In this document: positions 1 to 6,486 of the stretch, in pieces | Layout of the letters: each line of letters starts with the position of its first letter | How positions within the stretch are numbered: the first letter of the stretch is position 1 | Source: an uncultured Eubacteriales bacterium | GTDB lineage: Bacteria > Bacillota > Clostridia > TANB77 > CAG-508 | DNA length: 6,893 nucleotides | NCBI GenBank assembly: GCA_902766085.1 | Contig: CACXCH010000087.1 | Span: 1-6,893, forward strand | Direction: 5' to 3' | Position numbers and translations under genes: made by a program | The notes under the pieces: generated by a model | Seen by the model: only the letters and a program-made list of their open reading frames with translations | Databases searched by the model: none | Told to the model about the DNA's origin: nothing

Positions 1-132
1 GAGGTACAAATGGTACCAACAACAACCGTAGAAGTACCGGAAGAAGCTGTAGAAAAAGTAGAACGATTAATCGACAATCTAAATGATTTAGATGACGTAA
101 TGAATGTTTACCACAATGCAGAAAATGTATAA
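1..132 (+). CDS. yebC: YebC/PmpR-family regulator, C-terminal fragment
   Basis: Only the last 43 codons and a TAA stop are in the window; the gene begins upstream. The visible tail reads MVPTTTVEVPEEAVEKVERL, followed by an acidic IDNLNDLDDVMNVYHNAENV end. This matches the characteristic C-terminus of the YebC/PmpR/TACO1 family (MVP..xVEV...A.KV..LID.LEDLDDVQNVYHN). Family members are cytosolic proteins of about 240 residues, described as transcriptional regulators and more recently as factors helping ribosomes through difficult stretches such as proline runs. The family call is firm despite the short fragment because this tail is highly conserved; the precise role in this organism is not visible. 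No compact GC-rich terminator follows the stop. The large hairpin at 178-339 is the best candidate 3' end. Confidence 0.88.
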   Translation, partial: EVQMVPTTTVEVPEEAVEKVERLIDNLNDLDDVMNVYHNAENV

Positions 133-177
133 AGATTAATAAACAAAACAAGAAAATTTAATATTTATCTTTATTTT

Positions 178-339
178 GTTACACTTAAGTAAAGAATTTT
201 TAGTATATAAATGAAAAAATAATCAAATTTCTTTTTATAAAAAAATTAACGCAGTAATAATACAATTTTTAACAAAAAGGTTTTGATTATTTTCGAATAA
301 ATGCTAATTAGTAAATTTACTTAACTGTAACTTTTTTTT
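178..339. repeat. Nested 154-nt near-palindrome followed by T8
   Basis: This element dominates the 338-base gap between yebC and the prepilin peptidase gene; no credible gene lies in the gap. The outer arms 178-193 (GTTACACTTAAGTAAA) and 316-331 (TTTACTTAACTGTAAC) are complementary at 15 of 16 positions. Inside them, 216-227 (AAAATAATCAAA) pairs perfectly with 282-293, and further in 231-236 pairs with 274-279 and 240-244 with 266-270. The stretches between outer and middle arms are both 22 nt, so the element is nearly symmetric about position 254-255. Eight T's (332-339) follow directly. It could be a large terminator or 3'-end structure for yebC mRNA, a small structured RNA, or a MITE-like insertion with terminal inverted repeats. 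The pairing is seen directly; the role is inference. Confidence 0.55.
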
Positions 340-356
340 ACTTTTTGGGGAATAGC

Positions 357-385
357 TTGACATATTAGAAATAAAAAAATATAAT
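357..385 (+). promoter_or_regulatory. Consensus sigma-A promoter
   Basis: A perfect -35 TTGACA (357-362) and a perfect -10 TATAAT (380-385) are separated by the ideal 17 nt. Transcription should start near 392, giving a leader of about 80 nt before the prepilin peptidase start at 471. It probably drives both the prepilin peptidase gene and the M24 peptidase gene, since no promoter or terminator is evident in the short gap between them. Confidence 0.85.
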
Positions 386-436
386 TTATAAGCAGATGAA
401 AGTTTATGAGTAATCTTTTCAAAAACTCAAATATAT

Positions 437-470
437 AAGGAGAGTATGAATTTCATACTATTTTAATCTA
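437..470 (+). promoter_or_regulatory. Translation leader: SD, hairpin and mini-ORF
   Basis: The only good Shine-Dalgarno sequence for the next gene, AAGGAG at 437-442, lies 28 nt from the ATG at 471, too far for normal initiation. Between them sits an inverted repeat, AGTATGAA (443-450), one T, then TTCATACT (452-459), able to form a 7-bp RNA stem with a 3-nt loop. If folded, the distance from SD to ATG shrinks to 11 nt. The same stretch encodes a six-codon ORF, MNFILF (446-466), whose TAA ends 4 nt before the ATG, so translational coupling is an alternative. Either way initiation at 471 looks conditional. The sequence facts are direct; the mechanism is inferred. Confidence 0.55.
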
Positions 471-1202
471 ATGTATATAAACAATATTCATATATTATAT
501 TATTTTTTCATAGGATTACTAGGAGCATTTGTTGGACAATATCTTGACTTTGCAAACACAAGACTTGAAAATCACGAAACACTGATTTGCAAAGATTTTT
601 TTAGAGAATATTTGCCCAATATGAAAATAAATTTAAAAAACATATTGATTGTAACAGTAATTTACATTGCACTGCTATATAGATTTGGAATTACGATAAA
701 ACTATTAGAAATGCTAATGCTTTCTCCAATGTTTGTATCTGTATTTGCAATTGACTATAAAAAACAAATAATTCCAGACAGACTTTCTCTTTTAATTTTT
801 GAAGTTGGAATAATTTTTATGTTCGTTGAAGGTTTTTCTAGCATTAATTTATTAATTGACAAAATACTTGGAATGGTTGTTGGCGCAGGAATATTTTTAA
901 TTATAACACTAGTAGGTGGGCTAATTGCAGGCAAAGAAGCAATGGGTTTTGGAGATGTAAAATTAATGGGAGCTTTAGGAATAATATTTGGATTTAGCAA
1001 TATTATTGTAATTGCCGTTTTATCATTCTTACTAGCAGCAATAATAAGTATTATTCTATTAATTACAAAAGTAAAAAAAGGAAATGAATACATACCTTTT
1101 GGACCATTTATTATATTAGCAACGTTTATGACAATATTCATACCAAATGCATTATTGGTTTATGCTTTAATAAAAATTTTTACTTTAGGAACATATCAAT
1201 AA
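471..1202 (+). CDS. A24-family prepilin peptidase, cysteine-poor form
   Basis: A polytopic membrane aspartyl protease of 243 residues that would cleave the leader of type IV pilin or pseudopilin-like preproteins at the inner face of the membrane. Both catalytic aspartates are present: D95 in FAIDYKKQIIPDRL and D162 in the hallmark GFGDVKLMGALG. A PFGPFI motif near residues 209-214 is also typical. About seven hydrophobic segments are visible (roughly 9-26, 58-72, 78-95, 106-121, 132-152, 170-198 and 212-236). The N-terminal GAFVGQYLDFANTRL corresponds to the GSFLNVVIYRL region of PilD, but the following loop lacks the two CxxC zinc pairs; the protein has a single cysteine, C40. Methyltransferase activity is therefore doubtful. 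No pilin or pilus assembly gene is in the window, so the substrate is unknown. The ATG at 471 is the first start in frame after a TGA at 447. Confidence 0.9.
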   Translation: MYINNIHILYYFFIGLLGAFVGQYLDFANTRLENHETLICKDFFREYLPNMKINLKNILIVTVIYIALLYRFGITIKLLEMLMLSPMFVSVFAIDYKKQIIPDRLSLLIFEVGIIFMFVEGFSSINLLIDKILGMVVGAGIFLIITLVGGLIAGKEAMGFGDVKLMGALGIIFGFSNIIVIAVLSFLLAAIISIILLITKVKKGNEYIPFGPFIILATFMTIFIPNALLVYALIKIFTLGTYQ

Positions 1203-1246
1203 AATTGATGGACTAACAAATATACAAACCAAGGAGGAGTAATTTT

Positions 1247-2311
1247 ATGAATCGTAAAATTTCTCAATTACGTATAAGAATGGAAGCTTCTGGAATAGAA
1301 GGGTTAATTATCAGTAACCCTATTAATATCAGGTATTTAACTGGACTTGAAGCAGAGGGGTATTTGCTAATAAATGAAAACGAAAATTTTTTTGTAACAG
1401 ATGCTAGGTATATTGAAAAAGTAAATTCAAAACTTACAATTGAGGATGAAATTATTGCACAAGATGGCAAGGATTTGGATCAAGATGATTTCCTAAATTT
1501 CTTTAACAATGCCCAAAAAGTGGGGTTTGAAGAAGATTATGTAACTTATGAAAAATACCAAAGGATCTTAATAAAATATAGACCAAAAGAATTAGTAGAA
1601 GCCAGCAGAATAATCGAAAATATGAGAATCATAAAATCAGAAGATGAAATAGAAAAAATAGAAAAAGCGTGCAATATTACTGATAGTTGTTACTTACATA
1701 TTCTAGACCATATAAAAATTGGAATGACAGAAAAACAAGTTGCACTAGAGATCTATGATTTTTTTATAAAAAATGGAGCAGATGGGCTTGCTTTTGATAC
1801 AATAGTTGCAAGTGGGGAAAATACATCTATGCCACATGCTGTGCCAACTAATAGAATTATAAAGGCTGGTGATCCAGTACTAATTGACTTTGGGGCAAAA
1901 TATAAAGGATATTGTGCAGATATGACAAGAACATTTTTTATGCAAGAAATTTCAGATGAATATAAGAAAATATATGAGCTAGTAAAAAATGTTCAAGAAA
2001 AGGCATTAGAGAAAATAAAAAGTGGCGCAAATGGAAATGAGATATCAAAAAGTGTAGAAAATGAATTTTCAATGAATGATTATGATTTAATGCATGCTTT
2101 AGGACACGGAGTTGGAATGGAAGTTCACGAGAAACCAATTCTTAGTCCAAGAATTAATTTGGACTTGCAAGAAAATATGGTAGTAACAGATGAACCGGGA
2201 ATATACATCCAAGGAAAAATAGGAATTAGAATCGAAGACACAATTTTAGTTAAAAACATGAACTCTATTCCATTAACAAAGTCTAATAAAAATTTGCTAA
2301 TCATTTCTTAA
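1247..2311 (+). CDS. M24 Xaa-Pro peptidase (PepQ/PepP-like)
   Basis: A cytosolic dinuclear metallopeptidase of 354 residues, the usual length for this group, expected to cleave X-Pro bonds in dipeptides (prolidase) or at peptide N-termini (aminopeptidase P). Residues 1-125 form the creatinase-type N-terminal domain; 130-354 form the pita-bread catalytic domain. All five metal ligands are visible: D214 (VLIDFGAKY), D225 (GYCADMTRTF), H287 (LGHGVG), E316 (TDEPGIYI) and E330 (IRIEDT). The accessory histidines H197 (MPHAVP) and H294 (EVHE) are also present, so the enzyme should be active. AAGGAGG at 1231-1237 lies 9 nt before the ATG. The gene follows the prepilin peptidase after 44 bases with no terminator, so co-transcription is likely. 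The sequence does not decide between prolidase and aminopeptidase P. Confidence 0.93.
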   Translation: MNRKISQLRIRMEASGIEGLIISNPINIRYLTGLEAEGYLLINENENFFVTDARYIEKVNSKLTIEDEIIAQDGKDLDQDDFLNFFNNAQKVGFEEDYVTYEKYQRILIKYRPKELVEASRIIENMRIIKSEDEIEKIEKACNITDSCYLHILDHIKIGMTEKQVALEIYDFFIKNGADGLAFDTIVASGENTSMPHAVPTNRIIKAGDPVLIDFGAKYKGYCADMTRTFFMQEISDEYKKIYELVKNVQEKALEKIKSGANGNEISKSVENEFSMNDYDLMHALGHGVGMEVHEKPILSPRINLDLQENMVVTDEPGIYIQGKIGIRIEDTILVKNMNSIPLTKSNKNLLIIS

Positions 2312-2331
2312 AGTTTTTCAAAATTAAATGT

Positions 2332-2361
2332 TTGACTTTATAGACAAAAAAGTATTATAAT
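2332..2361 (+). promoter_or_regulatory. Sigma-A promoter for mreB
   Basis: The -35 TTGACT (2332-2337) and a perfect -10 TATAAT (2356-2361) are separated by 18 nt. The start point should fall near 2368, leaving a leader of about 70 nt before the preferred mreB start at 2440. It lies in the gap after the M24 peptidase gene and marks a new transcription unit, probably mreB plus the acyl-CoA synthetase gene. Confidence 0.8.
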
Positions 2362-2439
2362 GTGTAACGGTTGGCAATAATAACAACAAAGGTTTATGAA
2401 TCCTTAAAAAATTCAAATACAATAAAAAGGTTTAACGCT

Positions 2440-3429
2440 ATGAATGAAGAAATAGGCATTGATTTAGGAACAGCGACTGTTATTATTTATATGAAAAACA
2501 AAGGGATAGTATTACGTGAGCCAAGCATCGTTGCAATTGATAAGAAAAGCAACGAAATAATTGCTTATGGGAACAGTGCAAAGAAAATGGAAGGAAGAAC
2601 TCCAAATGACATTGAGACCATAAGGCCATTAAAAGATGGAGTTATTTCTAATTTTACAATTACATCAAAAATGTTAAAATATTTTATAAAAAAAGTACTT
2701 ACTAATAAATTTTCCTCACCTAAAATTATGGTATGTGTACCATCACAAATAACAGAAGTTGAAAGAAGAGCAGTAATTGATAGTTGCATTGAAGCAGGTG
2801 CTAAAAAAGTTTACTTAATTGAAGAGCCAGTTGCAGCTGCAATAGGGGCAGGAATTGAAATACAAAAACCAGTGGGAAACTTAATTGTTGATATTGGTGG
2901 AGGTACAACAGATATTGCTGTTGTTTCAATAGGCGGTTCAGTTGTAAGCTCATCAATAAATGTTGCAGGCAATAAATTTGATGAGGTTATAGCAAAATAT
3001 ATCAAGCAAAAGCATAACTTATCTATAGGGAAAAGCACAGCAGAGAACTTAAAAATAGAAATAGGAAATGTATTTCCTTATGATAAAGAAAAGAAAGCAA
3101 AAGTAAAAGGAAAAAATCTAAAAACTGGTTTGCCAGAGTCATTAGAAATTGGGTCAAATGAGCTAACAAATGTTTTATCAGAGGAATGCTTAAAGATTGC
3201 AGAAGAAATAAAGGCTACAATAGAAAAAGCTCCACCAGAGCTTGTAGAAGATATTGCTAAAAAAGGCATATATATGACTGGAGGAGGAAGTATGCTTTAT
3301 GGAATTGATAAATTTATTAGTAAAAATATAGGATTGAAAGTTATGGTTGCTGAAGATAGCATATCATGTGTTGCAATTGGAACTGAAAAAGCATTGGAAA
3401 ATATGGAAAAATCAGGAGACAAAAAATAA
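2440..3429 (+). CDS. mreB: MreB/Mbl-family cell-shape actin
   Basis: A bacterial actin homologue of 329 residues that forms membrane-associated filaments guiding lateral cell-wall synthesis by the elongation machinery. The ATPase motifs are intact: phosphate-1 IGIDLGTAT (residues 5-13), the IEEPVAAAIGAG segment with the catalytic glutamate (E129), phosphate-2 DIGGGTTDIAVV (151-162) and the adenosine motif TGGGSMLYG (280-288). MreB-specific stretches KGIVLREPSIVAID, AENLKIEIG and KGKNLKTGLPESLEI exclude DnaK or FtsA. I chose ATG 2440 because AAAAAGG (2424-2430) sits 9 nt upstream and the family begins just before GIDLGTA. The frame stays open to a TTG at 2371, but that lies almost on the predicted transcription start and would add 23 unrelated residues. 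The gene is not next to mreC or mreD, so it may be one of several paralogues; whether it is MreB, Mbl or MreBH is not resolved. Confidence 0.92.
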   Translation: MNEEIGIDLGTATVIIYMKNKGIVLREPSIVAIDKKSNEIIAYGNSAKKMEGRTPNDIETIRPLKDGVISNFTITSKMLKYFIKKVLTNKFSSPKIMVCVPSQITEVERRAVIDSCIEAGAKKVYLIEEPVAAAIGAGIEIQKPVGNLIVDIGGGTTDIAVVSIGGSVVSSSINVAGNKFDEVIAKYIKQKHNLSIGKSTAENLKIEIGNVFPYDKEKKAKVKGKNLKTGLPESLEIGSNELTNVLSEECLKIAEEIKATIEKAPPELVEDIAKKGIYMTGGGSMLYGIDKFISKNIGLKVMVAEDSISCVAIGTEKALENMEKSGDKK

Positions 3430-3450
3430 AAAATTAGGAGACAATATAAC
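3407..3450 (+). repeat. 22-bp imperfect tandem duplication at mreB stop
   Basis: AAAAATCAGGAGACAA at 3407-3422 recurs as AAAAATTAGGAGACAA at 3429-3444, with 15 of 16 bases identical at a period of 22. The first copy encodes the last residues of MreB and the second lies just past the TAA stop at 3427-3429. It looks like a small local duplication. Its AGGAG is not at a useful distance from the next gene's start at 3509. Confidence 0.6.
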
Positions 3451-3508
3451 ATAAAAATGTTAAAAAATAACAAATAATAAATTTAAAAATCAAGAAAGGA
3501 AAAAAAAT

Positions 3509-5392
3509 ATGTTAAATATTAAAATGCCAAAAATTAATTTTGGTAAAATTAAAGTAAATACCGTTGAAAATTTTGGAAAACTTGATATTGACTATGAAGA
3601 AGAGATGAAAAAAAATGACAGGACGAGAAGAAATAAACCTTATGAACATACAAATTATAAAACTGTAAAAGAATTTTTTTATAAGTCTTGCAACGAATAT
3701 GCTGATAGGCAATGCATTCTTGAAAAGCCTGATCATAAAACACCATATAAAATTACAACTTACAAAGAATTTCAACAAGATGCTAATGCATTAGGCACAG
3801 CATTAATAAAAATACTTAATCAAAAAAATAAAAAGGTAATTATTGTTGGTGAAACTCAATATGGATGGTATGTTTCATATATGGCTATGCTATGTGGAGT
3901 TGGAATTGCAGTACCCGTTGATAGGGAACTACCAGAAAATGAATTTGAAAATATTATTAATAGATCAAAAGCAACCGCAATTATTTATTCACCACGTAAA
4001 GCTGATGACATTAAAAAAATAAAGGAAAATATTCCATCTGTTGAATACTTTATAGAAATGAAATCTAACAAGCCACTTGAAGGAAAAGATGTTGGAATTA
4101 ATTACTTAATTGAAACTGGTAAAAAAATTATCGAATCGGGCGATGACTCTTTTGAAAAGATTGAAATTGACCCAGAAGAATTCAAGGTTTTAATATTTAC
4201 ATCAGGAACAACATCGAGGTCAAAAGGTGTAATGATTTGCAATAGAAACCTAGCAGAAAACATAAATGCAATTACTGCTTATGTTAAATTATATCCAACA
4301 GATATGTTATTTTCTGTTTTACCTTTACATCATACATACGAATCAACAATAGGATTTTTATATCCACTTTCTCAAGGAGCCAGCATTGCTATATGTGAAG
4401 GCTTAAGATACATAGTACCAAATTTACAAGAGGCAAAACCAACAGCTATACTTACAGTTCCACTTTTGGTTGAAACTATTTATAAAAAGATAAATGAAGG
4501 AATAAAAAAGGGAAACAAAACTGTTGTTGTAAATTCAATGATGAAAGTTACATCTGTACTAAAAAATATGGGAATTGATGTAAGGAGAAAAGTATTTAAA
4601 GAAATACTTGATAACCTAGGAGGAAATCTTAGAATAATTGTTACAGCAGCAGCTCCTATTGAACCTAAAATTGGAAAATGGTTTAGTGATTTAGGCATTT
4701 ATTTTATACAAGGATATGGACTAACAGAAACAGCTCCAATCTCAGCAGTAACTCCAGATTATAAATTAAACGTTGGATCAGCAGGAAAAACAATTTGGCA
4801 AGCTGACATAAAAGTTGACAATCCAAATGCAGATGGAGATGGTGAGCTTATGATTAAATCGCCAACACTTATGCTTGGATATTATGAAGATGAAGAAGCC
4901 ACAAAAGAGGCCATTACTGAAGATGGATATTTCCATTCTGGAGATATAGGGCACGTAGACTCAGAAGGATATGTTTATATAACGGGAAGAATAAAGAATG
5001 TTATTGTAACACAAAATGGAAAAAATATTTACCCAGAAGAAATTGAAGGCTTACTTGCTAAGGTTCCAGAAATAAAAGAATGCTTTGTATATGGAAAGGC
5101 ACCAGAAGGAGAGGCAGCAAAGAAAAAGGATAAAATGGAACTTATAATTACAGCAAGGGTAATTCCAAATAAAGATGAAATTGAGAAAAAATATGGTAAA
5201 AACTTAGATGAAAAGCAAATATATGATATTATTTGGGATAAAATAAAGGAAGTCAACAAAAAGCTTACATCTTATAAAGCAATCAAAGCTCTTGAAATTC
5301 AAGAAGGAGAATTTGAAAAAACTTCTACGTTAAAAATAAAGAGATATAAAGAGATTCAAAAAGATGCGAAAGCAGTTAAAAGTGAAAAATAA
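3509..5392 (+). CDS. Long-chain acyl-CoA synthetase-like AMP-binding enzyme
   Basis: A member of the ANL adenylate-forming superfamily, 627 residues, most like long-chain fatty-acid CoA ligases: it would activate a carboxylate with ATP to an acyl-AMP and transfer it to CoA or another thiol. Motifs in order: P-loop IFTSGTTSRSKGVM (229-242), LPLHHTYE (271-278), YGLTETAP (403-410), YFHSGDIG with ATP-ribose aspartate D479, hinge TGRIKN (492-497), NIYPEEIE (507-513), and the C-terminal STLKIKR with the probable adenylation lysine K609. The first 50 residues are a charged extension with no recognised domain. The P-loop has SRS where most relatives have G-x-P. AAAGGA (3495-3500) lies 8 nt before the ATG. 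It follows mreB after 79 bases without a visible promoter or terminator, so they are probably co-transcribed. The true substrate (fatty acid, acyl-ACP partner or other) cannot be read from the sequence. Confidence 0.9.
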   Translation: MLNIKMPKINFGKIKVNTVENFGKLDIDYEEEMKKNDRTRRNKPYEHTNYKTVKEFFYKSCNEYADRQCILEKPDHKTPYKITTYKEFQQDANALGTALIKILNQKNKKVIIVGETQYGWYVSYMAMLCGVGIAVPVDRELPENEFENIINRSKATAIIYSPRKADDIKKIKENIPSVEYFIEMKSNKPLEGKDVGINYLIETGKKIIESGDDSFEKIEIDPEEFKVLIFTSGTTSRSKGVMICNRNLAENINAITAYVKLYPTDMLFSVLPLHHTYESTIGFLYPLSQGASIAICEGLRYIVPNLQEAKPTAILTVPLLVETIYKKINEGIKKGNKTVVVNSMMKVTSVLKNMGIDVRRKVFKEILDNLGGNLRIIVTAAAPIEPKIGKWFSDLGIYFIQGYGLTETAPISAVTPDYKLNVGSAGKTIWQADIKVDNPNADGDGELMIKSPTLMLGYYEDEEATKEAITEDGYFHSGDIGHVDSEGYVYITGRIKNVIVTQNGKNIYPEEIEGLLAKVPEIKECFVYGKAPEGEAAKKKDKMELIITARVIPNKDEIEKKYGKNLDEKQIYDIIWDKIKEVNKKLTSYKAIKALEIQEGEFEKTSTLKIKRYKEIQKDAKAVKSEK

Positions 5393-5473
5393 AACTTTAT
5401 GATTTTCCAAAATTTATAAAACAAAAATAAAACAAATATTACAAAAATGAAATATTATAATACAAAAAAATAC

Positions 5474-5502
5474 TTGATTTTTATTTTTTACTGTAATAAA
5501 AT
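5474..5502 (+). promoter_or_regulatory. Probable promoter for the 5547 gene
   Basis: TTGATT (5474-5479) and TAAAAT (5497-5502) are separated by 17 nt in a very AT-rich gap after the acyl-CoA synthetase gene. Transcription would begin near 5509, leaving a leader of roughly 38 nt. The match is imperfect and the background AT-rich, so another start point is possible, for example using the TATAAT at 5456-5461, which lacks a good -35. Confidence 0.5.
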
Positions 5503-5546
5503 ATTTACAAATGAAGATTTGAAAAACAACGAAGGAGGTAGTATTT

Positions 5547-6485
5547 ATGTTTACAATGCCTAGACGCGGGATAGTAAACGTGAAGATGGTAATCACGGAA
5601 GAAAAAATATTGTCAAATATTGACAAAGTTCAAAAAATCATCAATCCAAATAGCAAAAAACAAATAATCGAACTTGATGACAACTCATATTTTAAAGACT
5701 TAGTTGAGTCAATAAAAACATATTTAGTAGAATATCCACGTAAGAAAAACTTTCCAAGAAGTGTTTACGATGCTTCATATAAACTAGTTGAATATGCTAC
5801 AGAACAATTTGAAGAAAATACAAAGCAAATAGAAAGTTTAATAAAACAAAGAGAAAATAATATAAGAACAGCAGCAATTTTAAAGCAAACATTAGCAATT
5901 GTTGAAAGTTCTGATGATTGGAAAAAAGCTATAAATGAAATTGAAGGAAAAGTTTCAGATGATGTTATAGATGCGCTAAAAATTATAGGCAAATCAAAAA
6001 ATATGCAAGAGCCAGACTATCAAGCTGCACTAAAATTAATTAATGCAAGAATCGTTAACCTAGAATCAAACTTACATATTGAAATAGATATGGAAAGAGT
6101 TGAAGATAGATCAAAAGCTTTAAGCTATATAGGAATAGAAATAGCTGATGCATTAAAACTAATACCAGTACCGGCTGTGGAAAATAGTATGGTTGCCGTT
6201 CCTGAAAAACAAATAGAAAAAATTGCAGATAAACAAGTAATAACAGAACAAAAACGATCAAATGTTAATAATGTTGTAGTTGATAGACCTGCTATTAATG
6301 ATAATACACAAAACTCTACTTCAAGTTATGAAGCATATTATGCAGACACAAGAAGAGAAGTAAAAGAATCACTATGGTTCAAATTCAAAAATAGTAAATT
6401 TGCGAGAGCAATTAAATATATATTTAGAATTAAAGTTACATTACAGTTGCCAGAAGGAACAGAAAATAATATTAATAATAATTAA
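5547..6485 (+). CDS. Hypothetical protein, helical with basic C-terminal segment
   Basis: I do not recognise this 312-residue protein. It starts MFTMPRRGIVNVKMVITEEK, with no signal peptide and no clear transmembrane helix. Residues 15-205 are charged and appear mostly helical, with coiled-coil-like stretches around 80-120 and 150-200. Residues 206-265 look like a low-complexity linker rich in N, S, V and K. Residues 276-298 (WFKFKNSKFARAIKYIFRIK core) are basic and hydrophobic and could form an amphipathic membrane-binding helix, followed by a short tail ending NNINNN. It is very probably a real gene: AAGGAGGT (5532-5539) lies 7 nt before ATG 5547, a promoter is plausible upstream and a strong terminator follows. 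ATG 5556 is a less well-spaced alternative start. Proximity to mreB hints at an envelope role, but it has its own promoter, so this is weak inference. Confidence 0.85.
   Translation: MFTMPRRGIVNVKMVITEEKILSNIDKVQKIINPNSKKQIIELDDNSYFKDLVESIKTYLVEYPRKKNFPRSVYDASYKLVEYATEQFEENTKQIESLIKQRENNIRTAAILKQTLAIVESSDDWKKAINEIEGKVSDDVIDALKIIGKSKNMQEPDYQAALKLINARIVNLESNLHIEIDMERVEDRSKALSYIGIEIADALKLIPVPAVENSMVAVPEKQIEKIADKQVITEQKRSNVNNVVVDRPAINDNTQNSTSSYEAYYADTRREVKESLWFKFKNSKFARAIKYIFRIKVTLQLPEGTENNINNN
5549..5579. repeat. Near-palindrome over the start of the 5547 gene
   Basis: GTTTAC (5549-5554) pairs with GTAAAC (5574-5579), AT (5556-5557) with AT (5571-5572) and CC (5559-5560) with GG (5568-5569). 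That gives 10 pairs with two mismatches around a 7-nt centre. The core is unusually GC-rich for this window. It overlaps the last base of the start codon and codons 2-11. It may be a protein-binding operator downstream of the promoter or an mRNA hairpin affecting initiation; a by-product of codon choice is also possible. Confidence 0.55.
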
Positions 6486-6486
6486 C

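Noticed and set aside
142..180. Possible yebC terminator from AACAAAA/TTTTGTT arms
   Set aside because: Seven mostly A-T pairs, a long loop and no T tract after it; it also overlaps the first bases of the stronger 178-331 structure.
396..413. Mini-ORF MKVYE in the prepilin peptidase leader
   Set aside because: No Shine-Dalgarno sequence and it sits almost at the predicted transcription start.
755..1141. Open frame on the minus strand inside the prepilin peptidase gene
   Set aside because: It lies antisense to a gene with clear catalytic motifs, has no ribosome binding site of note and a biased composition typical of an antisense shadow.
2310..2340. Possible terminator after the M24 peptidase gene
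   Set aside because: Only short interrupted A-T pairings (AAAGT/ACTTT, CAAA/TTTG) with a bulge and overlap with the mreB -35 element.
3457..3477. Mini-ORF MLKNNK between mreB and the acyl-CoA synthetase gene
   Set aside because: The AGGAG upstream is 16 nt away, too far, and the stretch is simple A-rich sequence.
5414..5626. Minus-strand open frame overlapping the start of the 5547 gene, with a peptide resembling the sense protein
   Set aside because: The resemblance is explained by the near-palindrome at 5549-5579; no SD or family match supports a gene.
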